The notes beneath the pieces were generated by a model that was given only the letters and a program-made list of their open reading frames with translations, was not told the origin of the DNA and ran no database searches. Positions 45,628-54,627 of a stretch of DNA of 64,000 nucleotides are shown here, piece after piece. Position numbers and translations under genes: made by a program. The DNA lies in contig CP107217.1 in the NCBI GenBank assembly GCA_025757745.1, positions 2,170,001-2,234,000 of the forward strand, given 5' to 3'. The number at the start of each line of letters is the position of its first letter. The stretch's first letter is position 1. The DNA is from Coriobacteriaceae bacterium. Lineage in GTDB: Bacteria > Actinomycetota > Coriobacteriia > Coriobacteriales > Coriobacteriaceae.

Positions 45628-46695
45628 CTACACAGCCTGTGCCAGCTTCTCGGCTCGCTCGGCGGCGGCGAGCGCCTCGATCACGGTGCCGAGCTGGTCG
45701 CCCAGAAGGACGCCGTTGTAGGTGGAGTTGAAACCGATGCGGTGGTCGGTCACGCGGTCCTGGGGCTGGTTGTAGGTACGGATCTTCTCGGAACGGTTGC
45801 CGTGGCCGATCTGGCTTTGGCGCTCGGCACCAAGCTCTGCCTGCTGCTTCTCGAGCTCCATCTCGTACAGACGGGCGCGCAGCATCTGCATGCAGACCTC
45901 GCGGTTCTGGATCTGGGAGCGCTGCTCCTGCGACTGCACCACGGTGTTGGTGGGCAGGTGGGTGATACGCACGGCGGAGTAGGTGGTGTTAACGCACTGA
46001 CCGCCAGGGCCCGAAGCGCAGTAAGTATCGATGCGCAGGTCGGACTGGTTGATCTGGACGTCAATCTCCTCGGCCTCGGGAAGCACGGCGACGGTTGCCG
46101 TGGAGGTCTGGATGCGGCCCTGGGACTCGGTCTTGGGAACGCGCTGGACACGGTGCACGCCGGACTCGAACTTCATGACGGAGTAGACGCGGTCACCCTC
46201 GACCTTGAACTCGATGGACTTAAAGCCGCCGGCCTCGCTGGGACTGGAATCGAGCACGGTGGTCTTCCAGCCGCGAGACTCGCAAAAGCGCTGGTACATC
46301 TTGTACAGGTCGCCGGCGAAGATGGCCGCCTCGTCGCCACCGGCGGCAGAGCGGATCTCGACGATGGTATTCTTGTCGTCGTTGGGGTCGCTCGGGATGA
46401 GCATGTACTTGATATCTTCCTCGAGCTGGGGAAGCTTAGCCTCGTTTTCGGAGATGTCCATCTGGAGCATCTCCTTCTCATCGGCGTCGGTGGTATCGTG
46501 GAGCATTTCCTTGGCAGCCTCGATGTCGTCGAGCGCGCCGATGTACTCGCGCGAGGCAGCAATGAGGTCGGACTGGTGCGCGTACTCCTTGTTGAGACGC
46601 GTGAACTCCTTGATGTCGGAGGCGACGGCCGGGTCGGACAGCTTCTTCTCGAGCTCCTCGTAGGCCTTGATGATCTTTTCGAGCTTGTCGCGCAT
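45628..46695 (-). CDS. prfA: Peptide chain release factor 1
   Basis: 355 residues. SGPGGQCVNTTYSAVR holds the catalytic GGQ, and VQRVPKTESQGRIQTST holds the PxT codon-reading motif, here PKT where E. coli RF1 has PAT. It ends translation at UAG and UAA. An AAAGGAG site precedes the ATG. It is upstream of prmC, which should methylate it, but 600 bases including family 1 copy C separate the two. A short upstream frame ending in UAG may matter for control. Confidence 0.96.
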   Translation of the reverse strand: MRDKLEKIIKAYEELEKKLSDPAVASDIKEFTRLNKEYAHQSDLIAASREYIGALDDIEAAKEMLHDTTDADEKEMLQMDISENEAKLPQLEEDIKYMLIPSDPNDDKNTIVEIRSAAGGDEAAIFAGDLYKMYQRFCESRGWKTTVLDSSPSEAGGFKSIEFKVEGDRVYSVMKFESGVHRVQRVPKTESQGRIQTSTATVAVLPEAEEIDVQINQSDLRIDTYCASGPGGQCVNTTYSAVRITHLPTNTVVQSQEQRSQIQNREVCMQMLRARLYEMELEKQQAELGAERQSQIGHGNRSEKIRTYNQPQDRVTDHRIGFNSTYNGVLLGDQLGTVIEALAAAERAEKLAQAV

Positions 46696-46776
46696 GGCAG
46701 GACTCCTTTATATGCGTGAAGATGAAAATCGGCAGAGTTGATGGGGCGCATGGCGCCACTGCGGGGGTAAGCCCAG

Positions 46777-46803
46777 CTAGAACATGTCGATCTTCAGATA
46801 CAT
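46777..46803 (-). CDS. Possible leader peptide ending in UAG before prfA
   Basis: An 8-codon frame (MYLKIDMF, TAG) has GAAGGG six bases before its ATG; an in-frame ATG two codons earlier is also possible. It ends 81 bases before prfA. Such a short frame could be chance. Its interest is that RF1 itself reads UAG. The rest of the gap (46696-46944) has a candidate promoter, TTGCAC-17-TTATAT, near 46873-46901. Confidence 0.25.
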   Translation of the reverse strand: MYLKIDMF

Positions 46804-46944
46804 GCGCATCCCTTCGCGTGTGGGGTACATAGTTGCGGTCTAACCCATACATGATAGCGTGCGCAGACAAACCTGCATATAACCCGCACGGAATGATTGG
46901 TGCAAACAAACCTGACCCCATTGCATCAAGGGCTTGCTTTTTGG

Positions 46945-48360
46945 CTAGAGCGTTTGAAGCAGGGCGATGAGGAAGCGAACACCCTGGAGGTAGGCGCGGC
47001 GGGTGATGCGCTCGTTGGTGCCGTGGACGCCGCGATCACACTCGTCGTCATCAACCACAAAGGCCGAGAAGCGAATGCACTCAGGGCAAATGTGCTGGTA
47101 GTTGGCAGCGTCGGTCGCACCGATCACGGTCGAGGGCACAATTGCCACTGGCTCGAATGATCCATTTTCCTCCGTCCCCTTTGGATCACGGAAATAGCGG
47201 GCGGCGATGGAGCGAACCGCCTCGAGGCCGGGGCCACCGATGCGCGGGGACGGCGAGGGTTCGGAGCTGCCGGGGCCTAGCTCCACTTCGACACGACCGG
47301 CAAGGTCCGCCCCGGCAACCGCCTCACGGCAGCGCGCCACAACGTCGGCCACGCTCGTGCCCTCGAGCATGCGGAAGTTGATGTTGGCCCACATATCCTG
47401 CGGCATTACGTTGGCGCCGGTGCTGCCACCCTCGATCTGCGTGGGTGCGCAGGTGGTCGTCACCAGCGGATAGAGCTTCTTGCTGGCGAGGCAATCGCGG
47501 ACAATGGCGCCCCCGTTGGCGGCAATTTCATCCGCCGTGTAGAGCCCCAGCTCGACGAGCTGGGCGGCAAGTAAATCGGTCACGCGCGTCGGCCACTCGA
47601 TATCGCAGATTGCGGTGATGGCACGGCTGAGCACCTCGAGCGACGTGCCGCCGTAGGGGTTAGAAGAATGACCACCCTCACTCTTCGTCTTGAGCACGAT
47701 ATCGGCATAGCCCTTCTCCGCGAGGTCGGCGTGCATGAGCCAACCCTCGCCCGCGCTGTACTCGGCATCCGAAACGATGCGGTAGTCGCCCTCGTCGATC
47801 AGGAACTCGAGCTCAACACCGCGCTCCTCGAGCGCGCGGCCGATGGCGCCTGCACCGTACTGCGTTGTCTCCTCGTCCTGGCCAAAGGCCAGGAACAGCG
47901 TGCGCTCGTGCTGCCAACCGTGCGCCAGCGCATACTCGACCGCCTCGAGAATGCCTGCGACCTGGTCCTTCATGTCGATCGCTCCACGGCCCCAGATGTA
48001 GGTGTCGTCCACGTGCCCGCTAAAGGGGGCGTGCGTCCAGTCGGCCTCGGTACCCGGCACCACGGGGACCACGTCCATGTGGCCCATGAGCATAACGGGC
48101 TTGAGGGCAGGGTCGGAACCGCTAAGTGTCACCAATAGCGAATGGTCGATAAGCTCGACCTCGCCCGCCGCAAATACGTACGGCCAGGCCTGCTGCATAT
48201 AGGCGCGCAGGTCGTCGAACGGCTGCCAGTCCATCGCCTCGGCATCCATGCTCGAGATGGTCGGAAACGACAGCACGCGCCCCAGGCGCTCGCACGCGCC
48301 AGTTTCATCCAAATCGGCAAAATCGTCCTCATGCGCAAAGAAGCGCCAAACCTCGGCCAT
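46945..48360 (-). CDS. M20-family dipeptidase/carboxypeptidase
   Basis: A 471-residue zinc peptidase. Metal ligands are in LMGHMDVVPVVPG, WGRGAIDMK and FGQDEETT, with a late HGTNERI. A lid-domain segment is SEGGHSSNPYGGTS. It resembles the long M20 group that includes yeast CPS1 and animal PM20D1 more than PepT or DapE. It probably trims dipeptides or N-acyl amino acids in the cytoplasm. It precedes an amino-acid ABC transporter in the opposite gene order, so a link to peptide use is plausible. Confidence 0.9.
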   Translation of the reverse strand: MAEVWRFFAHEDDFADLDETGACERLGRVLSFPTISSMDAEAMDWQPFDDLRAYMQQAWPYVFAAGEVELIDHSLLVTLSGSDPALKPVMLMGHMDVVPVVPGTEADWTHAPFSGHVDDTYIWGRGAIDMKDQVAGILEAVEYALAHGWQHERTLFLAFGQDEETTQYGAGAIGRALEERGVELEFLIDEGDYRIVSDAEYSAGEGWLMHADLAEKGYADIVLKTKSEGGHSSNPYGGTSLEVLSRAITAICDIEWPTRVTDLLAAQLVELGLYTADEIAANGGAIVRDCLASKKLYPLVTTTCAPTQIEGGSTGANVMPQDMWANINFRMLEGTSVADVVARCREAVAGADLAGRVEVELGPGSSEPSPSPRIGGPGLEAVRSIAARYFRDPKGTEENGSFEPVAIVPSTVIGATDAANYQHICPECIRFSAFVVDDDECDRGVHGTNERITRRAYLQGVRFLIALLQTL

Positions 48361-48383
48361 GACATCCTTTCGATTGTGACGAC

Positions 48384-48409
48384 AAAGGCCGCCCCACGGG
48401 AGCGGCCCT
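48384..48409 (-). terminator. Likely terminator of the ABC transporter operon
   Basis: GGGCCGC/GCGGCC pair on the minus strand and are followed by TTTGTC. The T run is short, so the call is moderate. Confidence 0.5.
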
Positions 48410-48432
48410 GCAACGCAAGCGTTTGCGGTCGG

Positions 48433-49218
48433 TTATTTGTCCTCGAGATAACGCGAGAGGAACTCGCGGGTGCGCTGGTGCTTGGGGTTGCCGAAGAGCT
48501 CGGCCGGCGCGGCGTCCTCGAGCACCACGCCCTTGTCCATAAAGACCACGCGGTCGGACACGGTTCGGGCAAAGGCCATCTCGTGCGTGACGACGACCAT
48601 GGTCATGCCGTCGGCCGCAAGCTTGCGCATGACCTCGAGCACCTCTCCCACGATCTCGGGGTCGAGTGCGGAGGTCGGCTCGTCGAACAGCATGATCTGC
48701 GGATTCATGCACAGGGCGCGCGCGATGGCCACGCGCTGCTTTTGGCCACCGGATAGGCGGCCCACGGCGGCGTGCGCGAACTTTTCGAGCCCCACGCTCG
48801 TCAGATGCTCCATCGCGACCTTCTCGGCCTCGGCCTTGCTCATCTTTTTGAGCGTGACGGGCGCGAGCGTGCAGTTGTCGAGCACATCCATGTTGTTGAA
48901 CAGGTTAAAGCCCTGGAACACCATGCCGATGTCCTCACGCAGCTTGTTAATGTTGCAGCGCTCGGCCGTAAGGTCCTGGCCGTGAAACCAGATATGGCCC
49001 GCGTCCGGAGTCTCGAGCAGGTTGAGGCAGCGCAGGAAGGTCGACTTGCCCGAGCCCGAGGCGCCGATAATGGTAACGACCTCGCCGGGGTTAACGGACA
49101 GGTCGATGCCCTTAAGCACCTCGAGCGAGCCAAAGCTCTTGCGCAGGCCCTCGACGCGGATAAGCGGCTCATTGGTCTGTGCGGCGGCCGCGGTGCCGGT
49201 AGTGGCGATATCTGCCAT
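48433..49218 (-). CDS. Polar amino-acid ABC transporter ATPase
   Basis: About 261 residues, GlnQ type. Walker A is GASGSGKSTFLR, signature LSGGQKQRVAIARAL and Walker B IMLFDEPTSALD, followed by a switch His in VVVTHEMAFA. It drives uptake with the permease and binding protein encoded just upstream. The ATG at 49218 has GAGGAG upstream; the longer frame overlaps the permease gene end. Confidence 0.94.
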   Translation of the reverse strand: MADIATTGTAAAAQTNEPLIRVEGLRKSFGSLEVLKGIDLSVNPGEVVTIIGASGSGKSTFLRCLNLLETPDAGHIWFHGQDLTAERCNINKLREDIGMVFQGFNLFNNMDVLDNCTLAPVTLKKMSKAEAEKVAMEHLTSVGLEKFAHAAVGRLSGGQKQRVAIARALCMNPQIMLFDEPTSALDPEIVGEVLEVMRKLAADGMTMVVVTHEMAFARTVSDRVVFMDKGVVLEDAAPAELFGNPKHQRTREFLSRYLEDK

Positions 49219-49240
49219 GATGATTCTCCTCGTCTTGAGC

Positions 49241-50389
49241 CTAGTTGGAGCTGGGCAGCGTGGCAGGGGCCTCGGCGCCGAGCTTTTTGCCAAAGGCTTC
49301 GAGCAGGCGGCTCGCCACGAGCGTCAGGATCAGGTAGACCACGAGCGCCACGCAGTAGACCTCCATCTGGCGGTAGTACACGCCGGCGACGGTGGTGGTG
49401 GCGTACATGAGGTCGAACACGCCGATGACCGAGAGCACCGACGAGTCCTTGATGTTGATGATGAGCTCGTTGGTGAGCGCCGGAATCGCGTTTTTAATGC
49501 CCTGGGGGAACACGACTTTGCGCATGGCTTGCCACTGCGAAAGACCCAGCGAGCGCGCTGCCTCGGCCTGGCCGGGGTCGATGGACTCGATGCCGCCGCG
49601 CAGGACCTCCATCATGTAGGCGGTGGAGTTGAGCGAGATGGTGACGAGGCCGGCGGTGAAGGTACTCCAGATCTGGTTGGCCTGGGCGGTCTCGAAGCCC
49701 ATGCCGCGCAAAACGGTGAAACCCGCGTAATAGATGAGCAGACCCTGGACCATCATGGGCGTGCCGCGCACGATGGTGGAGTAGATGGTCGCAAAGCCGC
49801 GGCCAATGCTCTTAAAGAAGCGCACCAGGTCGTTGTCCACGCGATCGAAGGTCTGAATACGCAGGAACACAAAGAGCAACGCCAGGAAGAATGCGATGAC
49901 GGTGCCGAAGGTGGCAAGCGCGATGGTGATCTCGATACCGCGGATAAAGAAGTCCCCGCTCTTGTAGGTCATGTAGACCAGGCTCGACAAAAAGTCGCTG
50001 GGGTTGGAGTCCGAGACGATGCTCACCTGTACCAGGTCGATAAACGACATGACGCAGCGGTCCACGAAAAAGATCGCCGCGATGGCAACCACGACATAGC
50101 TGCCCAAGCGTGCGCCACGACGGAAGCGCTCGGATGCGAACGGCGACGTTTCGCGATAGTCATTCCAGTGCATGAGTTTGGTGACGAGCGCCGCCGCCGA
50201 CACGACGAGCCAGGCCCAAAGGATTGCCCAAAGGCAATCCTGGAAGATACCGGTGGGCGCCAAGAAGCTCAGCGGCGTGGGGTTGCGCTGGCTAAACGCC
50301 AGGCCAAGCGCCGCGATGACACTCGTGCCCAGGTACACATAACGGTGGTCGGCCTTGATAAAGGAGGCCAGACGATTGATGGTTTTCAT
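49241..50389 (-). CDS. Polar amino-acid ABC transporter permease
   Basis: A 382-residue HisM/GlnP-type permease. Three extra hydrophobic segments lie in the first 110 residues. The core domain has GIEITIALATFGTVIAFFLA and the EAA loop EAARSLGLSQWQAMRKVVFPQ that meets the ATPase. The N-terminal extension makes it longer than the usual 220. Only one permease is present, so it may form a homodimer. Confidence 0.93.
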   Translation of the reverse strand: MKTINRLASFIKADHRYVYLGTSVIAALGLAFSQRNPTPLSFLAPTGIFQDCLWAILWAWLVVSAAALVTKLMHWNDYRETSPFASERFRRGARLGSYVVVAIAAIFFVDRCVMSFIDLVQVSIVSDSNPSDFLSSLVYMTYKSGDFFIRGIEITIALATFGTVIAFFLALLFVFLRIQTFDRVDNDLVRFFKSIGRGFATIYSTIVRGTPMMVQGLLIYYAGFTVLRGMGFETAQANQIWSTFTAGLVTISLNSTAYMMEVLRGGIESIDPGQAEAARSLGLSQWQAMRKVVFPQGIKNAIPALTNELIINIKDSSVLSVIGVFDLMYATTTVAGVYYRQMEVYCVALVVYLILTLVASRLLEAFGKKLGAEAPATLPSSN

Positions 50390-50398
50390 GCTGCCTCC

Positions 50399-51325
50399 CT
50401 ATGCCGGCTGGCGGTCGAGGCACGCGTCCCACATTTGGTCGCGTTCCTCTTGGCTAATGCCCTTGAGTGTCTTGTCGATGAGTTTAAGCAGTTTGTCCGA
50501 GCCCTTGCGACAGCCGACGTTTGCCGCGACCTCCTGCTTAAAGCCCTCGCCCTCGGCAAAATGAATAGGGACGATACCCGGGTTTTGGGCCATATAGCCC
50601 TTCTCGTTCTCGGTGTTGTAAGTCACGGCGTCGCACGTGCCCTGCAGCAGATTCGAGAACACCGTGGGGACGGAGTCGACCGGGTTCTTGTGCACAACGC
50701 CCGGAATCTCGTCGATGACGGTGTCGAGCATGGTGTCCTTTTGGCCGAGTACCGTGGCACCGCTAAAGTCGCTGAGCTTGGTGGCGTTTTGGTAGGGGGA
50801 ACCCTCTTTTACGAACAGGCCAAAGTAGCCAATAAAGTACGGGTCGGAGAAGCCGACCGACTCCTCGCGCTCGGGCGTGGCGCTCATACCGGCGATGATG
50901 AGGTCGATCTGGCCGTTGTTGAGCGAATCGATGAGGCCCGAGAAGCTCTGCTTGACGGCAACGGGCTCGCCACCGAGGGCCTTGCAGACGATCTTGGCGA
51001 TCTGCACGTCGTAGCCATCGGCATAGGCGCCCTGCACGTTGTCGATGGGGATAGTGTACTCACTGGCTTCGGAAACCTGCCAGTTGTACGGGGCGTAGGC
51101 CGCCTCCATGCCAATGCGGATCTTGTCCTTGCCGATCACGGAATCGGACAGGTCGTCGCGACCGCCGCCCGTCGTGGGCTGAACTACTTCCAGCGTGGAG
51201 GGGCGCTGGCAACCGGCAAGTGCGCCGGCGACGACAGAAGCGCTCGCAGCGAGAGCGCTACCCAAGAAGATGCGACGACTGCACACCGGCTGTGGATGCG
51301 CGTCGCGTTGATGGGGAGAATGCAT
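50399..51325 (-). CDS. Amino-acid-binding lipoprotein with Tat-like signal
   Basis: About 308 residues. The signal has SRRIFLGS, matching the twin-arginine consensus, a hydrophobic stretch and a lipobox AGALAGC, so the protein is probably exported folded and lipid-anchored. The mature part is an SBP family 3 domain (IRIGMEAAYAPYNW, GYDVQIAKIVCKALG, GMSATPEREESVGFSDPY). The ligand is not clear; polar amino acids or glutamine fit the family. The ATG at 51325 has GGAAGG upstream. First gene of the transporter operon. Confidence 0.92.
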   Translation of the reverse strand: MHSPHQRDAHPQPVCSRRIFLGSALAASASVVAGALAGCQRPSTLEVVQPTTGGGRDDLSDSVIGKDKIRIGMEAAYAPYNWQVSEASEYTIPIDNVQGAYADGYDVQIAKIVCKALGGEPVAVKQSFSGLIDSLNNGQIDLIIAGMSATPEREESVGFSDPYFIGYFGLFVKEGSPYQNATKLSDFSGATVLGQKDTMLDTVIDEIPGVVHKNPVDSVPTVFSNLLQGTCDAVTYNTENEKGYMAQNPGIVPIHFAEGEGFKQEVAANVGCRKGSDKLLKLIDKTLKGISQEERDQMWDACLDRQPA

Positions 51326-51439
51326 AATCTGCCTTCCCTGTTGAATCGTATGCTGACGACTTAACAGGATATACGCCAGCGACCAGCAGCGCAGCACAAG
51401 CTCGAAAAATTAATAGACACACGGTAGTCATTGTGAGCG

Positions 51440-51648
51440 TCGATGTTTTGGCAATGCCAGCGAGCGACGTCCAGAGCGAACAAGTTGGCATGAAAAATGC
51501 GAGGCATAGACCTTCTGGTCATGCCGTGCCTTTTGAATGGCAAATTGTCGCTCTGGGCGGCTCGCAGCGTCGACCGGCCCGCCGTTCGTCAGAACGGCGA
51601 AACCTAAGGGCGCAGCGTCGACCGGTCCGTCGTTCGTTAGAACGGCGG
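51440..51648 (-). repeat. Family 1 bipartite hairpin element, copy D (two second hairpins)
   Basis: Leader TCGATGTTTTGG (51440-51451) as in copy A. Large hairpin 51460-51565 with TCCAGAGCGA/TCGCTCTGGG and inner CAAGTTGGCATGAAAAA with TTTTGAATGGCAAATTG as in copy B; tip GACCTTCTGGTC on GGCAT/ATGCC. The linker-plus-second-hairpin unit occurs twice: CGCCGTTC/GAACGGCG (51580-51599) and CCGTCGTTC/GAACGGCGG (51627-51648), each after GCAGCGTCGACCGG. It ends five bases before the epimerase stop. Bases 51326-51439 hold no gene. Confidence 0.9.
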
Positions 51649-51653
51649 AACCT

Positions 51654-52547
51654 CTAGAGCAGGGTGACGCTAAAGCTGCGGACGTCCGTCTCGCCCGGCG
51701 CCAGCGTGATCGTGTTGACCTTGTGCTCAAAAACGTCGTCCTCGGTGTCCATGGTGGTATGACCGGTCCAGGGCTCGAGCGCCACAAACGGAGCGTCGTT
51801 GGCGGCAGACCACACGCCGATGTACTTAAAGCCCTCAAAGTCGATCTTGACGCCGTGGCCCGACTTGCGACCGCGCAGCGTGAGCGTGGAGCCCGGGGTA
51901 TCGGTGAACATGATGGCGTCGTTATCGAAGCTGCGGTGCGTGATGGGCAGCACGTCCGAGTTGTCGGGGGCCTTGTAGCTGCCCTCGAACGTCATAAGGC
52001 CATCGGGCGTGATGATGGGGGCCTCGTTCGTCCAGGCCTCGGTAAACGCCAGCTCGTAATCCTCGAATGCCTCGTCCTCGGCACCGGGGGCGGGCACGTT
52101 AAACGCGGGGTGGCCGCCCACCGAGAACGGCAGGTCCACGTCGCCGGTGTTGGTGACGGCAAAGGTCTGTGTGAGCGTGGCGTCGCCGGTCAGGGCATAG
52201 GTCATGTTGAGCTTAAAGTGGAAGGGGAACGCCTGGAGCGACTCGGGCGTGTCGGTGATCTCGTAGGTGACGGACGAGCCGTCCTCGGAGACCTCGGCCA
52301 GCTTGTGCTCCACGATACGCGCGACGCCGTGGCGCGGCATCTCGCAGGTGCCGGCCGCAGACGTCGCCGTGTTGTTACGCAGCGATCCCACGATGGGGAA
52401 CAGGATAGGCGCATGCTTGCCCCAAAAGGCCGGGTCGCCCTGCCACAGATACTCGTTGCCGTTGAGGGCAAGGCTCGTGAGCTGGGCGCCCATGGAATCG
52501 ATGGCCGCGGTGAGGCCGCCGCGCTTGATGGTAGTGACGGTGGACAT
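51654..52547 (-). CDS. Aldose 1-epimerase family protein
   Basis: About 297 residues of the galactose mutarotase superfamily. ILFPIVGSLRNN, EMPRHGVAR with the catalytic-type His, and FSVGGHPAFNVP with the second His are visible; a Glu near the C-terminus (ALEPWTGH) fits the catalytic base. It most resembles the LacX/YeaD-like branch, which acts on hexose anomers or hexose phosphates. The ATG at 52547 has GGAGG upstream. Single gene. Confidence 0.9.
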   Translation of the reverse strand: MSTVTTIKRGGLTAAIDSMGAQLTSLALNGNEYLWQGDPAFWGKHAPILFPIVGSLRNNTATSAAGTCEMPRHGVARIVEHKLAEVSEDGSSVTYEITDTPESLQAFPFHFKLNMTYALTGDATLTQTFAVTNTGDVDLPFSVGGHPAFNVPAPGAEDEAFEDYELAFTEAWTNEAPIITPDGLMTFEGSYKAPDNSDVLPITHRSFDNDAIMFTDTPGSTLTLRGRKSGHGVKIDFEGFKYIGVWSAANDAPFVALEPWTGHTTMDTEDDVFEHKVNTITLAPGETDVRSFSVTLL

Positions 52548-52626
52548 GCTACTTCCTCCAATAGTAAACAACGGTGTCGAGGGCTATTGTCCCACTCTTG
52601 GCGGCGGGGTTGAGCGACAGGTGCAG

Positions 52627-53493
52627 TTATTGAGCAATAGCGTAAAGGTCAAACCCGCCCTGCGGCGTGCTATCGACCGTATCGGGCGCCTGTGAATTAA
52701 AACTCACCGGAACCATGCGCTTTGAGGCACGGTAACGCGTGCCGTCGGTGGCGACGGGCGGCTCATCGACCGTGAGCTCGTAGTCGCCGGGCTTGAGCTC
52801 GATGCCGTCACCTTCGGAATTGACGTATTGGTACTCGTCGATCGCTTGCCCCTTGAGCGTGCGGCCCACGATATGGACGAGCATTTGGCTGTCGCCGCGC
52901 GCGGTATCCCACGTCGCGCCGTCCTTAACCTCGACCGACACATGCACCGAGCGCGTGCGGCTGAGCGATTGCTCGACGGACATCTCGACCTTGGCGGCGT
53001 CTTGGCGCTGCCGCTCGACATGACCCCAGATGCTGCCGATTGCCGAGCAGGCGATAACGCCGGCCATGAAGGCGATGAGGATGGGGCCGAGCGGAGAACG
53101 GCGGCCCGCGTCTTCCTCACGAGCCAGGTCGGGGCGATGCGTGGGCGCAGGCGCCTGGGCGCCTTGCGCGGGCACGTCGAGAATGCTGAAAGATGCCGTA
53201 CTGCCGGGGTCGATGGTGTGGCGCGGTTGCGGGGTCTTTGCCGGCGAAATGGACATGTCGGCTGGCTCACCCAGCGTGGCCGTGGCATCGGCCTTTGCCT
53301 CGTCGGCCTCGGCCTGAGCCCAAGCCTGTTCAAAGGTCAGGGGCTCGGCGAGGTCGGAAGTGGCATCCGTCTCGACGGCATCGTTGCCGGTCTCGTCCTC
53401 GTCGCTCGACACGTCACGCGACGCGGGCTCGTCCCACTCCTCGTCCGGAGCCTCGCCCTCGCTATACCACCATTCAAAGTTATCGATATCCAT
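52627..53493 (-). CDS. Single-pass membrane protein of unknown function
   Basis: 288 residues that I do not recognise. The first 130 are acidic and Pro/Ala-rich, with WWYSEGEAPDEEWDEP at the start, and probably stay in the cytoplasm. One helix at 135-156 (GPILIAFMAGVIACSAIGSIW) follows. The outer 130 residues look like beta strands with KPGDYELTVDEPP and end in an unstructured tail. It could be a cell-envelope sensor or secreted-domain anchor, but nothing in the sequence settles that. AAGGGG precedes the ATG. Confidence 0.75.
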   Translation of the reverse strand: MDIDNFEWWYSEGEAPDEEWDEPASRDVSSDEDETGNDAVETDATSDLAEPLTFEQAWAQAEADEAKADATATLGEPADMSISPAKTPQPRHTIDPGSTASFSILDVPAQGAQAPAPTHRPDLAREEDAGRRSPLGPILIAFMAGVIACSAIGSIWGHVERQRQDAAKVEMSVEQSLSRTRSVHVSVEVKDGATWDTARGDSQMLVHIVGRTLKGQAIDEYQYVNSEGDGIELKPGDYELTVDEPPVATDGTRYRASKRMVPVSFNSQAPDTVDSTPQGGFDLYAIAQ

Positions 53494-53569
53494 ACGGGGC
53501 GCCCCTTAGGCCTCGCAAATAAACACTTGTTAGCCTTATACCCGCAGATGGCGCTGGAGCTCGCACGGA

Positions 53570-53600
53570 ATGCGATAAAGGGACTGCTCCTTTGTCGCAT
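53570..53600. repeat. REP-like palindrome ATGCGATAAAGG/CCTTTGTCGCAT
   Basis: A 31-base imperfect palindrome with GACTGC near the centre. It is the same type as 59589-59619, with matched changes in the arms. It lies between the membrane-protein and MerR genes. Confidence 0.6.
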
Positions 53601-53669
53601 CGAAGTTGCGGTGGAATAGTTCCTGTTTGCACGCCCACTCGAGCTATTTAGGGACTATTTCACCGCAAG

Positions 53670-54536
53670 TTATTTGAGGGCGACGGGGATTTGGATACAG
53701 CAGAAGTCCTCTTGGTGAGACTCGTCGTAGCTCGTGGTGTCCAGGTAGCAAAAATCGAAAGCATTGCCGATGGGCTGGAGCGCGTGCCTGTCCATGCAGG
53801 CCACGATGGCGCGGATACCCTCGGGCTCGTACGGCATGCCCCAGCGACTCATGCACAGGTACGTGCCCTCGGGCAGCACCTCGACGCCAATCTCCGCCAG
53901 CTCGGCAGGATCGCTCGGCAGTATTTCCTCGGCACCACGCGGCAACACGGCAAAGGAACCGGCACCGGCGATGGGGTCGTCGGAATGCAGCGCCTCGCGA
54001 CGCAGCATGGCGCCCCAACCGCGCATGGGGCGTGTGCCCGTGAGCGCACGCATGCGCAGAATCGCCCGCATGAGCGTGGGGTGCAGCATCGAGCGGCCAC
54101 GCTCGATATCGCTCGGGAACTCCTCAAAGACCACGTAGCGGCGCTCGAATTGCTTGAGCTCCGGTTTGCCCTCGCGCTCGCGCCAATAGACCGCCTCGTC
54201 GTAAAAACTCAGCCGCTCCTGCACGCTCGCGCGCTCGGCTTTGAGCCCGGCAATCTGCTCGTCGAGCGCCTGCACCCGCGAGCGCAGGTGATCGGTCATC
54301 TCTCCAATGTCGAACGTCGAGGTCAGGCGATCGATCTCATCGAGTTCCAGTCCCAAGTCGCGCAGCATGCAGATCAGACGCATGAGCGGGATCTGCGTGG
54401 GCGAATAGAAACGGTAGCCTTTTTCGTTAACCACGGCGGGTTTAAACAGACCGATCTTGTCGTAGTAGATGAGCGTTTGGCGCGAAACGTTAAACAAGCT
54501 CGCCATCTCGCTAATCGCATACATACCCGTCTGCAT
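53670..54536 (-). CDS. MerR-family regulator with effector domain
   Basis: 288 residues. Winged helix at the N-terminus (AISEMASLFNVSRQTLIYYDKIGLFKP), a coiled coil about 80-110 (RSRVQALDEQIAGLKAERAS) and a C-terminal domain of the GyrI/effector-binding type. It resembles BmrR-like regulators that bind aromatic or cationic ligands. The ATG at 54536 has GGGAGG upstream. It follows ubiX in the same direction, so control of the decarboxylase cluster is plausible but not shown. Confidence 0.88.
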   Translation of the reverse strand: MQTGMYAISEMASLFNVSRQTLIYYDKIGLFKPAVVNEKGYRFYSPTQIPLMRLICMLRDLGLELDEIDRLTSTFDIGEMTDHLRSRVQALDEQIAGLKAERASVQERLSFYDEAVYWREREGKPELKQFERRYVVFEEFPSDIERGRSMLHPTLMRAILRMRALTGTRPMRGWGAMLRREALHSDDPIAGAGSFAVLPRGAEEILPSDPAELAEIGVEVLPEGTYLCMSRWGMPYEPEGIRAIVACMDRHALQPIGNAFDFCYLDTTSYDESHQEDFCCIQIPVALK

Positions 54537-54563
54537 AGGTCCTCCCGACACATCCTTTGACAC

Positions 54564-54594
54564 GAAAAGCCCGCCGCCCACAGGGGCAGCGGGC
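54564..54594 (-). terminator. Terminator of ubiX
   Basis: GAGCCCGCTGCCCC and GGGCGGCGGGCTTTTC pair imperfectly on the minus strand with four T, between ubiX and the regulator. Confidence 0.7.
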
Positions 54595-54627
54595 TCAAAC
54601 ACTACTCGTATCCTACCCTAAAGATGC

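Noticed and set aside
49022..51364. A 780-codon plus-strand frame
   Set aside because: It is antisense to the ABC permease and binding-protein genes, with a His/Arg/Gly-rich product typical of high-GC shadow frames.
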